From NCBI GenBank assembly GCA_900318085.1, contig ONJF01000020.1:1-64000 (forward strand): DNA of 64,000 nucleotides. Reading direction: 5' to 3'. Each line of letters starts with the position of its first letter. Position 1 is the first letter of the stretch. Source of the DNA: an uncultured Bacteroidales bacterium. Its GTDB lineage: Bacteria; Bacteroidota; Bacteroidia; Bacteroidales; F082. A model generated the notes under the pieces. That model made no database searches. It saw only the letters and a list, made by a program, of their open reading frames with translations, and was not told where the DNA came from. This document shows, one piece after another, positions 44,701 through 53,502 of this stretch. Both the position numbers and the translations under genes were made by a program.

Positions 44701-46428
44701 ATGGCAAACTATTATAACGACAACCCGAACCTGCAATTCTACCTCGACCACCCGCTGATGAAGCGCATCGTCGAGCTGAAGGAACGCAATTTTGCGGATA
44801 AGGACAACTACGATTATGCTCCCGTCGACTACGAAGACGCGATGGAGAACTACCGCCGCGTTTTAGACATTACGGGCGACATCACCGCCAATATCATTGA
44901 ACCCAACTCCGAGAGCGTCGACCTCGAAGGTCCGCATTTGGAGAATGGCCGCATGATCTATGCCTCCAAGACCGTGGAGAACCTCGATGCCTGCACCAAA
45001 GGCGGCCTCTGGGGCGTTTCCATGCCGCGCCGTTACGGCGGCTTGAACCTGCCCATCACCGTTTTCTCCATGTTGAGTGAGATGGTGGCCAGCGCCGATG
45101 CTGGCTTCCAGAACATTTGGTCCTTGCAGTCGTGCATCGACACCTTATATGAATTCGGCAACGAGGAGCAACGCATGAAATACATCCCGCGTGTTTGCGC
45201 CGGCGAGACCATGTCGATGGACCTCACCGAGCCCGATGCCGGTTCCGACCTGCAGAGCGTCATGCTGAAGGCCACCTACTCCGAGAAGGACGGTTGCTAT
45301 CTGCTCAATGGCGTGAAGCGTTTCATCACCAACGGAGACTCTAACATCCACCTTGTGCTGGCTCGTTCCGAGGAAGGCACCAAGGACGGTCGCGGCCTGT
45401 CGATGTTCATCTACGACAAGCGTCAGGGCGGCGTCAATGTGCGTCACATCGAGCATAAGCTCGGCATCCATGGTTCACCCACCTGTGAGTTGACCTACAA
45501 GAATGCCAAGGCTGAGCTTTGCGGTGAGACCCGTCTGGGCCTTATCAAGTACGTCATGGCTCTGATGAACAGCGCCCGTCTCGGCATCGCTGCGCAGTCC
45601 GTCGGTCTGGGACAGGAGGCTTACAACGAGGCTCTGAAGTATGCTAGCGAACGTCAGCAGTTCCACAAGAGAATCATCGAATTCCCGGCTGTCTATGACA
45701 TGCTTTCGCGCATGAAGGCTAAGATCGACGCAGGTCGTTCGCTGCTTTACATGACCGCCCGTTATGTGGACATCTACAAGTGCCTTGAGGACATCCAGCG
45801 CGAGCGTCCGCTGACGCCCGAGGAGCGCGCCGAATGCAAGAAGTACTCGCGCCTCGCCGATGCCTTCACGCCTCTGGCCAAGGGCATGAACTCCGAGTAC
45901 GCCAACCAGAACGCCTACGATGCCATCAGCATCCACGGCGGTTCGGGCTTCATCATGGAGTACAAGTGCCAGCGCCTCTACCGCGATGCCCGTATCTTTT
46001 CGATTTATGAAGGCACGACGCAGCTGCAGGTGGTGGCCGCCATCCGTTACATCACCAATGGCACCTACCTCACCATCATGAAGGAAATGCTCGAAAACGA
46101 AGTCTCCGAGGACCTGAAGCCCTTGCAGAACACCGTGCGCACCCTCGTGGAACTCTACGAGCAGAGCATCAACTACGTGAAGGGTGCCAACAACCAGGAG
46201 GTTCAGGACTTCTTGGCCCGTCGTCTCTACGACATGACTGGCGACATCATGATGTCGCTGCTCATCCTCGACGACGCCACCCACGCCCCGCACCTCTTCA
46301 CCCAGTCGGCCAACGTCTACGTGCACGCCGCCGAGGAAGACGTCATCGGCAAGAGCGTCTACGTGAAGAACTTCATCGAAGAAGACTTGGTGAACTTCAG
46401 GGCTAAGGCGAAGGAAGATCTGGATTGA
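44701..46428 (+). CDS. Acyl-CoA dehydrogenase
   Basis: A 575-residue FAD-dependent acyl-CoA dehydrogenase with a C-terminal extension of about 140 residues. Signature segments are 'MSMDLTEPDAGSDLQSVML' and 'RFITNGDSNIHLVLARSEEG', the FAD/helix region 'GLGQEAYNEALKYASERQQF', and the catalytic-base segment 'RIFSIYEGTTQLQV'. Co-location with etfBA in a strict anaerobe suggests the enzyme works in the reducing direction, as crotonyl-CoA reductase or a similar step of short-chain acyl metabolism, possibly with bifurcation. Substrate is not certain. A hairpin terminator at 46453 ends the operon. Confidence 0.92.
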   Translation: MANYYNDNPNLQFYLDHPLMKRIVELKERNFADKDNYDYAPVDYEDAMENYRRVLDITGDITANIIEPNSESVDLEGPHLENGRMIYASKTVENLDACTKGGLWGVSMPRRYGGLNLPITVFSMLSEMVASADAGFQNIWSLQSCIDTLYEFGNEEQRMKYIPRVCAGETMSMDLTEPDAGSDLQSVMLKATYSEKDGCYLLNGVKRFITNGDSNIHLVLARSEEGTKDGRGLSMFIYDKRQGGVNVRHIEHKLGIHGSPTCELTYKNAKAELCGETRLGLIKYVMALMNSARLGIAAQSVGLGQEAYNEALKYASERQQFHKRIIEFPAVYDMLSRMKAKIDAGRSLLYMTARYVDIYKCLEDIQRERPLTPEERAECKKYSRLADAFTPLAKGMNSEYANQNAYDAISIHGGSGFIMEYKCQRLYRDARIFSIYEGTTQLQVVAAIRYITNGTYLTIMKEMLENEVSEDLKPLQNTVRTLVELYEQSINYVKGANNQEVQDFLARRLYDMTGDIMMSLLILDDATHAPHLFTQSANVYVHAAEEDVIGKSVYVKNFIEEDLVNFRAKAKEDLD

Positions 46429-46452
46429 TTGACTTTAGTCCTGTTGAATTAT

Positions 46453-46487
46453 AAACGGTATGCCTCGGATGAGGTGTACCGTTTTTT
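46453..46487 (+). terminator. Terminator of the etf/acyl-CoA dehydrogenase operon
   Basis: Stem AAACGGTATGCCTC / GAGGTGTACCGTTT (14 pairs with two G-U) around GGAT, followed by a T run. Confidence 0.85.
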
Positions 46488-46578
46488 ATTAATCCTATGA
46501 ATTCAAAATCCAATAACGAATCAAATTATGCCGAAACAAACTATCGTTATTGATTCAAAGTCGCAATTGTCTGTATGT

Positions 46579-46610
46579 TTTAGATGAACGAGGATTGAGG
46601 GGGATAAATG
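46579..46610. repeat. 32-base direct repeat, left copy
   Basis: A 32-base sequence beginning TTTAGATGAACGAGGATTGA recurs with one mismatch at 47126-47157, bracketing the gene at 46629. Read on the plus strand both copies encode LDERGLRGIN, so they may be remnants of one duplicated gene end. Confidence 0.8.
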
Positions 46611-46628
46611 TTATTCAGATTTTGCGTC

Positions 46629-47093
46629 TTACAAATCAGGCATATCCTTCATGTATCTATTATATCCTAAATCTTTACCACAAATGACATCCATTATACA
46701 ACATGGAGGATAAACTGCACCCGCTTCACATCTGTATCCAGGCAATTCCTTCACGATTTTTTCATTACCGTTAACCGTCCATATTCTCCAGTTTACATCT
46801 TGGTTTTTAAACACGTACAATTTAGCAGCCTCATCAATACTCGTAAAGAAAACCACATTAGAAATGTCTGGTACAGGACCATTGCCGACTTTCACCCATC
46901 CGTACTGCTTTACTCCAATGGAGATGATTGTATGGAGATAGAATTCGACATCAGTCATGGTATCGTCCTTAAACACACGAATAACATTTCCATTCAACTG
47001 ATACGCATCTTTGCAAATGTATTGGAAATATCGTTTCCCTTTTTCCGTTTCTATGGAGAATATGTCTCCTTGTTTGACTATTACTCTTTTCAT
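46629..47093 (-). CDS. Hypothetical 154-residue protein flanked by direct repeats
   Basis: Not recognised with certainty. The N-terminus 'VKQGDIFSIETEKGKRYFQY' and the following beta-rich 60 residues loosely recall the Imm26/Imm-like small proteins that begin with a 'GDvf.i' strand; the C-terminus has paired Cys ('YRCEAGAVYPPCCIMDVICG'). It has no signal peptide or membrane helix and is AT-rich. The 32-base direct repeat on both sides (46579 and 47126) suggests arrival by duplication or insertion. RhuM lies downstream on the same strand side. Confidence 0.5.
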   Translation of the reverse strand: MKRVIVKQGDIFSIETEKGKRYFQYICKDAYQLNGNVIRVFKDDTMTDVEFYLHTIISIGVKQYGWVKVGNGPVPDISNVVFFTSIDEAAKLYVFKNQDVNWRIWTVNGNEKIVKELPGYRCEAGAVYPPCCIMDVICGKDLGYNRYMKDMPDL

Positions 47094-47125
47094 GATTATG
47101 GTAATGTTGAAACTTGTATTACAGC

Positions 47126-47157
47126 TTTAGATGAGCGAGGATTGAGGGGGATAAATG
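47126..47157. repeat. 32-base direct repeat, right copy
   Basis: Matches 46579-46610 with one mismatch. The frame continues to a stop at 47220 and reads LDERGLRGINDRFVEFECV, which could be the tail of an otherwise missing gene. Confidence 0.8.
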
Positions 47158-47273
47158 ATCGCTTTGTAGAGTTTGAATGTGTTCATAGTTTTGGGATATT
47201 GAGTTTGAATTTTTGTGATTAACTTATTGGTTGTGACATTTCTTCCAGTGGGTTTTATCTATGTGTAGTTCGT

Positions 47274-48302
47274 TCATTGCTTCTTGCCTTTTGTGTTCTT
47301 TTTCACCAACTTGGCAGTCTCCTTCACGGTCTCCAAATAGGCTTCTTCCACGGGCGAGAGGGTGCTGCTCTGGTATTTGCGGTATTCAGCGGTGGCCTTC
47401 TCCAAGGCTTGGGAGTGGCTTACAGAGCCTGCTCCTTCGAGTAACGGTCGGTTACCGGAGGTGAGCACCGAATCCAATTGGTGGATATAGTCGCTCATGT
47501 ACATGGGCTTGTGCTCCAACGCATTGATTTCGGCCAAATCGAAATAACCCGAAACGAGGTTGTTCAAAATCTTCAGTTCGTTTTCGCTCAGATAGTTTTT
47601 GGCAATGCCAATATCTTTCAGCGCGGGCAACTCACCCGAAAAAGTGGTCAGTCCCATAAAAGGCTTGTCGGCATCGGCACGCTCGTAGATGACTTCGGCA
47701 GCAGTATGACCATGGGCGGCATAGTGCAGTTTGTTCTGAACTACTTTGAAAAAATGGATGGATTCATCACTCTTGGGATCATAATCCACGCTGGTGGCGT
47801 AGAGGTCAAGCACTTGGCGATACAGCACCTTCTCCGATGAACGGATGTCGCGAATGCGGTCGAGCAACTCTTTCCAATAATTGCCGCCGCCGTTGCCCTT
47901 CAGCCGCTCGTCGTCCATCGTGAAGCCTTTAATCATATACTCCTTCAACCGCTGCGTAGCCCAGATGCGAAAACGGGTGGCAATGGCCGATTTGATGCGA
48001 TAGCCAAGCGATATAATCATGTCGAGATTATAATAGGTAACCTCGTAGTTTTTGCCATCATCGGCAGTTGTTCGGAATTTCCGAACAACTGATTTCTCAT
48101 CCAATTCCCCTTCTGCAAAAATATGCTTAATATGTTCGCTGATATTAGATTTGCTGGATTGGTAAAGCATGACCAACTGTTGCTGATTCAGCCATACAGT
48201 TTCATTGTTCAATTTCACATTGATCTTCGTCAAACCGTCTTCGGTCTGGTAGATGATGATATCGCCAGTGTTTCCTATATTTTGTTCCATATTATTGTCC
48301 AT
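47274..48302 (-). CDS. RhuM family protein
   Basis: A 342-residue RhuM-type protein. Family marks are 'LNNETVWLNQQQLVMLYQSS', 'VVRKFRTTADDGKNYEVTYY', 'NLDMIISLGYRIKSAIATRF' and 'WATQRLKEYMIKGFTMDDER', followed by a Fic-like C-terminal region ('HYAAHGHTAAEVIYERADA'). RhuM was named for a Salmonella pathogenicity island gene but its role is unknown; many copies sit in defence or mobile gene neighbourhoods. An inverted repeat at 48330-48355 covers its promoter, which suggests self-regulation. Confidence 0.87.
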   Translation of the reverse strand: MDNNMEQNIGNTGDIIIYQTEDGLTKINVKLNNETVWLNQQQLVMLYQSSKSNISEHIKHIFAEGELDEKSVVRKFRTTADDGKNYEVTYYNLDMIISLGYRIKSAIATRFRIWATQRLKEYMIKGFTMDDERLKGNGGGNYWKELLDRIRDIRSSEKVLYRQVLDLYATSVDYDPKSDESIHFFKVVQNKLHYAAHGHTAAEVIYERADADKPFMGLTTFSGELPALKDIGIAKNYLSENELKILNNLVSGYFDLAEINALEHKPMYMSDYIHQLDSVLTSGNRPLLEGAGSVSHSQALEKATAEYRKYQSSTLSPVEEAYLETVKETAKLVKKNTKGKKQ

Positions 48303-48314
48303 AGCTTTCGAATG

Positions 48315-48355
48315 TAAAGATACAAATTATTGGCAATAACCAAATAAATTGCCAA
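48315..48355 (-). promoter_or_regulatory. RhuM promoter overlapped by an inverted repeat
   Basis: A -7 box TATCTTTA (48315-48322, minus strand) lies 13 bases before the ATG. TTGGCAAT (48330-48337) and ATTGCCAA (48348-48355) form a perfect 8-base inverted repeat with a ten-base spacer in the -33 region, as expected for an operator. Confidence 0.6.
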
Positions 48356-48439
48356 AAATTTGAAATCTGATCTTCTAATGTTTTGTTGATGGATAATGAA
48401 AGCATTAGATGATATTTTCCGCAAAATTACGAAAAACTA

Positions 48440-50155
48440 TCACATCTTCACCACTTTCCAGTTCACAATCCCTTTCTCTGTCTCCATCCTCACCAAATAG
48501 ACACCCCGCTCCAAACCCTCAATGCGGCACTCAGTTTCATTGGCTTCAAAAGTCTTCACCAATCGTCCATCAACGGAATAGGCCGAAACCTTTTTCATGC
48601 CCTCGCAAACGATGGTGAAACTTCCAATTGAAGGATTCGGGAAGATCTCAGCCTCAATGCTTTGCTCATTGACGCCATCGTAGGCTTCCACGGCATTCAC
48701 AGCCGCCAAGGCATCCACGCGGCCCACGCCGGTGATGTTGCTCTTGGTAGGTGTCAGTTTGACGGAGGTCTCTTCCAAAATGCGGCAAATCTCGGCGGGT
48801 GTCAGCTCAGGGTTCTTTTGCAGCATCAGGGCAACAATGCCCGCCACGCAAGGTGTGGCCTGTGAGGTTCCGTCCATATTGGTGTAGCCGCTGATGTTGT
48901 TGTAATCCAACGACTTGATGCTTACCCCAGGAGCGCACACATCGGGGCGGATGAGACCGATGCCGGGGCTGTAGGCGTAGTCGCCAAATTCGGTGTCCTG
49001 CCATGTGACTGGGCCTCGCGAGGTGAAGTCGGCGGCAGCATCGTTGTAGTTCACCGCACCGACAGCAACCACACAACTCAACGCTCCGGGGTTGGCCATT
49101 TGGTCGGGGTCGAGGTAGGGCGGGGGACAACAGGCAGGAACGCGGACGTTGTTGGGCACTGGATAGGTCATCTGGAGAAAAGCATTGCCTTCGTTGCCAG
49201 CGCAGACCATGGCAACGATCCCTGCATCCAAGACGGCTTCGCATGTGCGGCGCAAAATCTCTTTATCGGTAACTCCAGCATCGACCATGCCTAAAGACAT
49301 GCTGATCAGGTCGCAGCCATGCTCGACGGCCCATTCCATGCCGCCCGCGATGTTCACTGCGCCGCCGAAGCCATCCCCTCGGATGCTCTTGACGCACATC
49401 AAAGTGGCATCGGGAGCAATACCCGTCAATGCGCCTGCTGTGCCGTCGCCACAGACCGTTCCGGCACAATGCGTTCCGTGGCCTTTGTCGTCCATCGGGT
49501 CGTTGTCATCGTTGACAATATCATAGCCGTGGTGCGGAAACGCTTCACCACCGTCCCATAGGTGGTCGACAAGGTCGAGGTGCTCGTAGTTCACTCCTGA
49601 ATCGACGACGGCCACCACGACACCTGCACCCGTGTAGCCCAATCCCCAAACTTGGTCGGCGTTTACTTGGGTGATGTTCGGTGTAACTTCACGCGTTGTG
49701 GATGCCGGTTTCAATCTCTCGCCGTCGGGAATCCATCGGTGTTGGAGGTTGAGGCTAATGGTTTCAATGTCAGCGCGTTCTGAGAGGTCGAGCAAAGCAG
49801 TTTTTGTAGCCTTAAAATATAGCGTATTGGCCGACCAAAGGCTGCGTACAGACGAAACCAAGCCGTGACTTTCCATCTCGACAAGGATGCTTTTCAAGTC
49901 ATGCTGCGAAGCCTCTGTGAAAGTTTTCAACTCATTGACTACAAACGCTCTGCGCTCTGCGCGTGAAGAGTAATAATCGGCACGACGGCACAACTGCGAG
50001 CGGTCGTATTGCGCTTTCATCAGCACAATGACCTCGATTCGCTCGTCATCGCTTCGGCGGTTCAATTCCTGGCTTAAAAGTGGGTCGAGGCAACCTTGGG
50101 CAAAGCCCATCATGCAGGCCAACAACAGAAAGGAAATCAGGGCAATCCTTTTCAT
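48440..50155 (-). CDS. S8 subtilisin-like protease with T9SS sorting domain (copy 1)
   Basis: A 571-residue secreted serine protease. After a signal peptide ('ALISFLLLACMMGFAQ') and a propeptide-like region, the catalytic Asp is in 'VVAVVDSGVNYEHLDL', His in 'GHGTHCAGTVCGDG' and Ser in 'NMDGTSQATPCVAG'. The C-terminus is a T9SS domain ('EIFPNPSIGSFTIVCEGMKK', 'GVYLVRMETEKGI'). It follows its paralogue at 50160 by four bases, so the two arose by tandem duplication and share an operon. Likely role: surface or extracellular proteolysis. Confidence 0.93.
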   Translation of the reverse strand: MKRIALISFLLLACMMGFAQGCLDPLLSQELNRRSDDERIEVIVLMKAQYDRSQLCRRADYYSSRAERRAFVVNELKTFTEASQHDLKSILVEMESHGLVSSVRSLWSANTLYFKATKTALLDLSERADIETISLNLQHRWIPDGERLKPASTTREVTPNITQVNADQVWGLGYTGAGVVVAVVDSGVNYEHLDLVDHLWDGGEAFPHHGYDIVNDDNDPMDDKGHGTHCAGTVCGDGTAGALTGIAPDATLMCVKSIRGDGFGGAVNIAGGMEWAVEHGCDLISMSLGMVDAGVTDKEILRRTCEAVLDAGIVAMVCAGNEGNAFLQMTYPVPNNVRVPACCPPPYLDPDQMANPGALSCVVAVGAVNYNDAAADFTSRGPVTWQDTEFGDYAYSPGIGLIRPDVCAPGVSIKSLDYNNISGYTNMDGTSQATPCVAGIVALMLQKNPELTPAEICRILEETSVKLTPTKSNITGVGRVDALAAVNAVEAYDGVNEQSIEAEIFPNPSIGSFTIVCEGMKKVSAYSVDGRLVKTFEANETECRIEGLERGVYLVRMETEKGIVNWKVVKM

Positions 50156-50159
50156 GGTT

Positions 50160-51887
50160 TTACAATTTCACGATTTTGTTTACGATGACACCGTTCTCCG
50201 TGTCGATTTTCAATAAATAAACACCATTCGTCAAGTCTTCGATGCGACATTTGTTTCCGTTCATTTCGATGGTTTTCAATAACTTGCCTTCAACCGAAAA
50301 CACGGAAACCCTATGGATTTCCTCTCCGACAACGGTAAAATCCCCCATGCTCGGATTGGGATAAACTTGTGCTTCATTTTGTATCTCTTCGACTCCGTCA
50401 TAGTCCACGGCATTCACGGCAGCCAAGGCATCCAAAAGGCCTGAGCCAAAGTCGTTGCTCTTGTGTTCAGTGAGTTTTACAGCAGTGCGCTCAAGAATCT
50501 CGTCGATTTGCGCGGGTGTGAGTTCGTGGTTTTTGGAGAGCATCAAGGCGATGGTGCCAGCAACCAAGGGAGTGGCCATCGAAGTACCGTCCATCAAAGT
50601 GTAGCCGTCGGTGGTGTTGAAATCCAATGACTTGATTTGCACACCCGGAGCACAAATGTCGGGGCGGATGAGGCCAATCTCGGTCGTGCTGCCCGCTGTA
50701 TAGGGATAGTCGTCGTATGCAGTCACATCAGTCCATTGCGAAGGGCCTTCGGACGAGAACGAGGCGATGGTGTTGTTGTAATTCACCGCGCCCACGCATA
50801 TCACGCAACTTGTTCCGCCTGCATTAACCAACTGGTCTTCGTGCAGATGCGGCGGCGGACAGTCGCCTGGAGTATAGATATTGTTCGGCACGGGCACCAT
50901 GAACTGCATTTGTCGGATGTTGCCTGCGCAGGCTGCCACCACCACGCCAGCCGCCAAAGTGTTGTCGCAGGCCTGGCGCGTCATCAGTTTCTGTGCAGCG
51001 TTGGGTTGGGGTCGGCCCAACGACATGTTCATCAAGTCGGCACCATGCTCCAAAGCGAACTGCATGGCGGCCACCCAATGGGTTTCCTCGCCAACACCAT
51101 CGCTGTTGAAGGTTTTCAAAGCCATGATGGTGGCCTCTGGAGCGATGCCCGTCTGTGAACCAGAAGTTCCTGTGCCACAAATGGTTCCGGCTACATGCGT
51201 GCCGTGTCCCCAATCATCGGAAGGATCGTTGTCATGGTAGTAGAAGTCGTAGCCGTGATGAGGATAATCCACGCCGCCGTCCCAAAGTCGACCGGCCAAG
51301 TCGGCGTGGTCGAGGCGGATGCCCGTGTCAATGACAGCGATCAAAACACCTGCGCCCATGTAGCCTTGTTCCCACGCCTGCGGCGCATTGACTTGCAGCA
51401 GGTTTTCCGTGATTTCGCGCCCATTGCCTCTCGGGGCAGGCGTGGCCTCATTTTCAAAAATCCATTGGGTTTCTTGGCAGTGGTAAATCGTCATGATGTC
51501 GCGATGCTGCGCCAAGTCGTTGATGGCTGCTTTGTTAGCCTTGCAACTGACGCAATTCACAAGCCAAAACTGTTGAATCTCGTCCACCATGCCGTTGCGC
51601 TCCATCTCGTTCAAAAGTCCAATCAACTCATTTTGAGTGATTTCTGCCTGCCGTTTCAAGGTCTCAATGACAAATTGCCTCTTTTCTTGTCTGGAGGTGA
51701 AATAATCAGCCTTACGAAGTAAAGCCATTGCATCGGATTGCTCCGAAAGGAGGATGACAACCTTTGTTTTCTCCTCATTGCCAAGGCGTTGCATATCCAC
51801 TTCAAGCTCGGGGTCGATGACGGGCTGTGCGACAAGACCGGAGAAGCTGAGAATAAGCACGATAAAGATAGAGATAAGTCTTTTCAT
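50160..51887 (-). CDS. S8 subtilisin-like protease with T9SS sorting domain (copy 2)
   Basis: A 575-residue paralogue of the downstream protease. Signal peptide 'ISIFIVLILSFSGLVAQ', catalytic Asp in 'IAVIDTGIRLDHADL', His in 'GHGTHVAGTICGTG', Ser in 'LMDGTSMATPLVAG', and a T9SS domain 'QVYPNPSMGDFTVVGEEIHR' with 'NGVYLLKIDTENG'. The N-terminal propeptide of both copies carries the same 'KVVILLSEQSDAMALLRKAD' pattern. A -7 box TATTTTTG lies at 51919-51926 on the minus strand. Sequence identity between the two is partial, so duplication is not recent. Confidence 0.93.
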   Translation of the reverse strand: MKRLISIFIVLILSFSGLVAQPVIDPELEVDMQRLGNEEKTKVVILLSEQSDAMALLRKADYFTSRQEKRQFVIETLKRQAEITQNELIGLLNEMERNGMVDEIQQFWLVNCVSCKANKAAINDLAQHRDIMTIYHCQETQWIFENEATPAPRGNGREITENLLQVNAPQAWEQGYMGAGVLIAVIDTGIRLDHADLAGRLWDGGVDYPHHGYDFYYHDNDPSDDWGHGTHVAGTICGTGTSGSQTGIAPEATIMALKTFNSDGVGEETHWVAAMQFALEHGADLMNMSLGRPQPNAAQKLMTRQACDNTLAAGVVVAACAGNIRQMQFMVPVPNNIYTPGDCPPPHLHEDQLVNAGGTSCVICVGAVNYNNTIASFSSEGPSQWTDVTAYDDYPYTAGSTTEIGLIRPDICAPGVQIKSLDFNTTDGYTLMDGTSMATPLVAGTIALMLSKNHELTPAQIDEILERTAVKLTEHKSNDFGSGLLDALAAVNAVDYDGVEEIQNEAQVYPNPSMGDFTVVGEEIHRVSVFSVEGKLLKTIEMNGNKCRIEDLTNGVYLLKIDTENGVIVNKIVKL

Positions 51888-51918
51888 TATCCAAGTTGTC
51901 CAGTTTAATTATTAGGCG

Positions 51919-52000
51919 CAAAAATAGCTAAATAGTAACACTTGAGCTAAATTTTGGCAAAATAACAGTGCACAAGATTTCTCTAAATTCCGTAATATTG
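51919..52000. promoter_or_regulatory. Divergent -7 boxes of the S8 pair and the PAP2-VanX gene
   Basis: TATTTTTG on the minus strand (51919-51926) is 32 bases before ATG 51887; TAATATTG on the plus strand (51993-52000), a 7-of-8 match, is 26 bases before ATG 52027. Confidence 0.45.
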
Positions 52001-52026
52001 CACCCAAAAATCAACCCCAAGACAAA

Positions 52027-53421
52027 ATGAAAAAGCTTTTCATAGTATTCCTTGCCGCCTTCCTGTTTTGCGGTAGCCTGCAATCCAAAGCACAAAACGA
52101 CGGCGTAACACTGTATTTCAGCACGGAAGAGATGCCCAACCTCATCAAGTGCCTGCCTCCGCCGCCCGACACCATCGGTGTTGATTTTGCCCATGACATT
52201 TTGCGTTACATGTGGGGCAAGACACAACGCTGCGATTCGGCCCGAGCCGCCATCGCCTTCCGCGATGCCGTATGGGATTACGATTCGCTTTTTGCGGAGT
52301 TCAATGTGCCTTTCGGCCTTGAGATATCCAAGGAAGGGACACCCGAGATATACAAGTTTTTGGTCAACAGTCTCTCCACCATCGACCAGACGCGCGTCGA
52401 GCCGAAGGCTTTCTATCATCGTAAGCGCCCGTTTGAACGCTTCCGCGAACACATGCTCACCATAAATGAGGAAAAGTATCTGTCGGGCGAGGGCTCCTAT
52501 CCCTCGGGGCATAGCCAACGCGGTTATGCGACAGCCTTGCTGCTCTCGGAAGTCAACCCCGCCAGTGCTGACACCCTCATGGCTCGTGGCTATATGTATG
52601 GCGAGAGCCGCGTCATCGTGGGCGCCCATTGGCAGAGCGATGTGGATGCGAGCAGGCTCTGTGCTGCCATCGGCTTGGCCCGTCTGCACACCAGTTCCGC
52701 TTTCCTTGAACAACTTGGCAAAGCCCAAGCCGAGTTCAAACGCTTGTCTGGGACTTTGTCGCGCACCGATGATGCCAGTCAGTTCGTGAACATTACCGAC
52801 GTCGTCCCCGATGCCATCTTGGAAATACGTTATTATAGCACCTATAACTTTGTCGGTGCCCGAGTGGATGGCTATGAGGAACCAATCGCCTTGCTCACGC
52901 GTCAAGCTGCTGACAGCCTTCGTGCCGTGAGCGACGACTTGAAGAAACAAGGCTATCGCTTAAAGATATTCGATGCCTACCGGCCGCAGTGTGCCGTCGA
53001 CCACTTTGTGCGTTGGGCCGCTGATGTCAACGATACGCTTATGAAACCTTATTTCTATCCCGATGTGCCGAGAGACAAGCTCTTCAAGTTGGGCTATATC
53101 GCCGAGAAGAGTGGTCATACCCGTGGTTCCACTGTCGACCTTACCCTGTTCGACATGGCCACGGAGAAGGAAGTGGATATGGGCGGCACATTCGATTGGT
53201 TCGGTCGTGAGAGCCATCCCGACTTCGGCGGCAACCCCAACACGGGGAAATACAAGCCCAATGACCGTATCACCGCCGAGCAGTTCCATAATCGCATGAT
53301 ATTGCGTGAGGCCATGCTGCGTCACGGCTTCAAGCCCATCGGTGAGGAATGGTGGCATTTCACGCTGAAGAACGAGCCTTTCCCCGATACTTATTTCACT
53401 TTCCCGGTGAAGAAACTCTGA
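52027..53421 (+). CDS. PAP2 acid phosphatase fused to VanX-type D-Ala-D-Ala dipeptidase
   Basis: A 464-residue exported two-domain protein. Signal peptide is residues 1-22. Residues ~45-235 form a class A/PAP2 phosphatase with Lys127-x6-Arg134-Pro135, 'GSYPSGHSQRG' (His162) and 'SRVIVGAHWQSDV' (His201, Asp205). Residues ~250-464 form an M15D dipeptidase with Arg319 in 'FDAYRP', zinc ligands His364 and Asp371 in 'SGHTRGSTVD', catalytic Glu441 and zinc His444 in 'EEWWHF'. Both active sites appear complete. The domains could act on lipid-linked wall precursors and D-Ala-D-Ala peptides in the periplasm. It is expressed on its own and ends in a bidirectional terminator. Confidence 0.88.
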   Translation: MKKLFIVFLAAFLFCGSLQSKAQNDGVTLYFSTEEMPNLIKCLPPPPDTIGVDFAHDILRYMWGKTQRCDSARAAIAFRDAVWDYDSLFAEFNVPFGLEISKEGTPEIYKFLVNSLSTIDQTRVEPKAFYHRKRPFERFREHMLTINEEKYLSGEGSYPSGHSQRGYATALLLSEVNPASADTLMARGYMYGESRVIVGAHWQSDVDASRLCAAIGLARLHTSSAFLEQLGKAQAEFKRLSGTLSRTDDASQFVNITDVVPDAILEIRYYSTYNFVGARVDGYEEPIALLTRQAADSLRAVSDDLKKQGYRLKIFDAYRPQCAVDHFVRWAADVNDTLMKPYFYPDVPRDKLFKLGYIAEKSGHTRGSTVDLTLFDMATEKEVDMGGTFDWFGRESHPDFGGNPNTGKYKPNDRITAEQFHNRMILREAMLRHGFKPIGEEWWHFTLKNEPFPDTYFTFPVKKL

Positions 53422-53446
53422 AGATTCCGTCATAGGAACATAAATG

Positions 53447-53480
53447 AAAGCGGTGCGCATCATTCGAAGCGCACCGCTTT
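53447..53480. terminator. Bidirectional terminator
   Basis: Stem AAAGCGGTGCGC / GCGCACCGCTTT (12 pairs) around a ten-base loop, between the convergent PAP2-VanX gene and the SH3 lipoprotein gene. Confidence 0.85.
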
Positions 53481-53502
53481 ATTATTGCCAGAGGCTTGTG
53501 CT

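Noticed and set aside
46800-47222. 140-codon frame on the plus strand opposite the orphan gene
   Set aside because: It mostly mirrors the minus-strand gene; only its tail (LDERGLRGIN...) seems gene-like and is covered by the direct-repeat entry.
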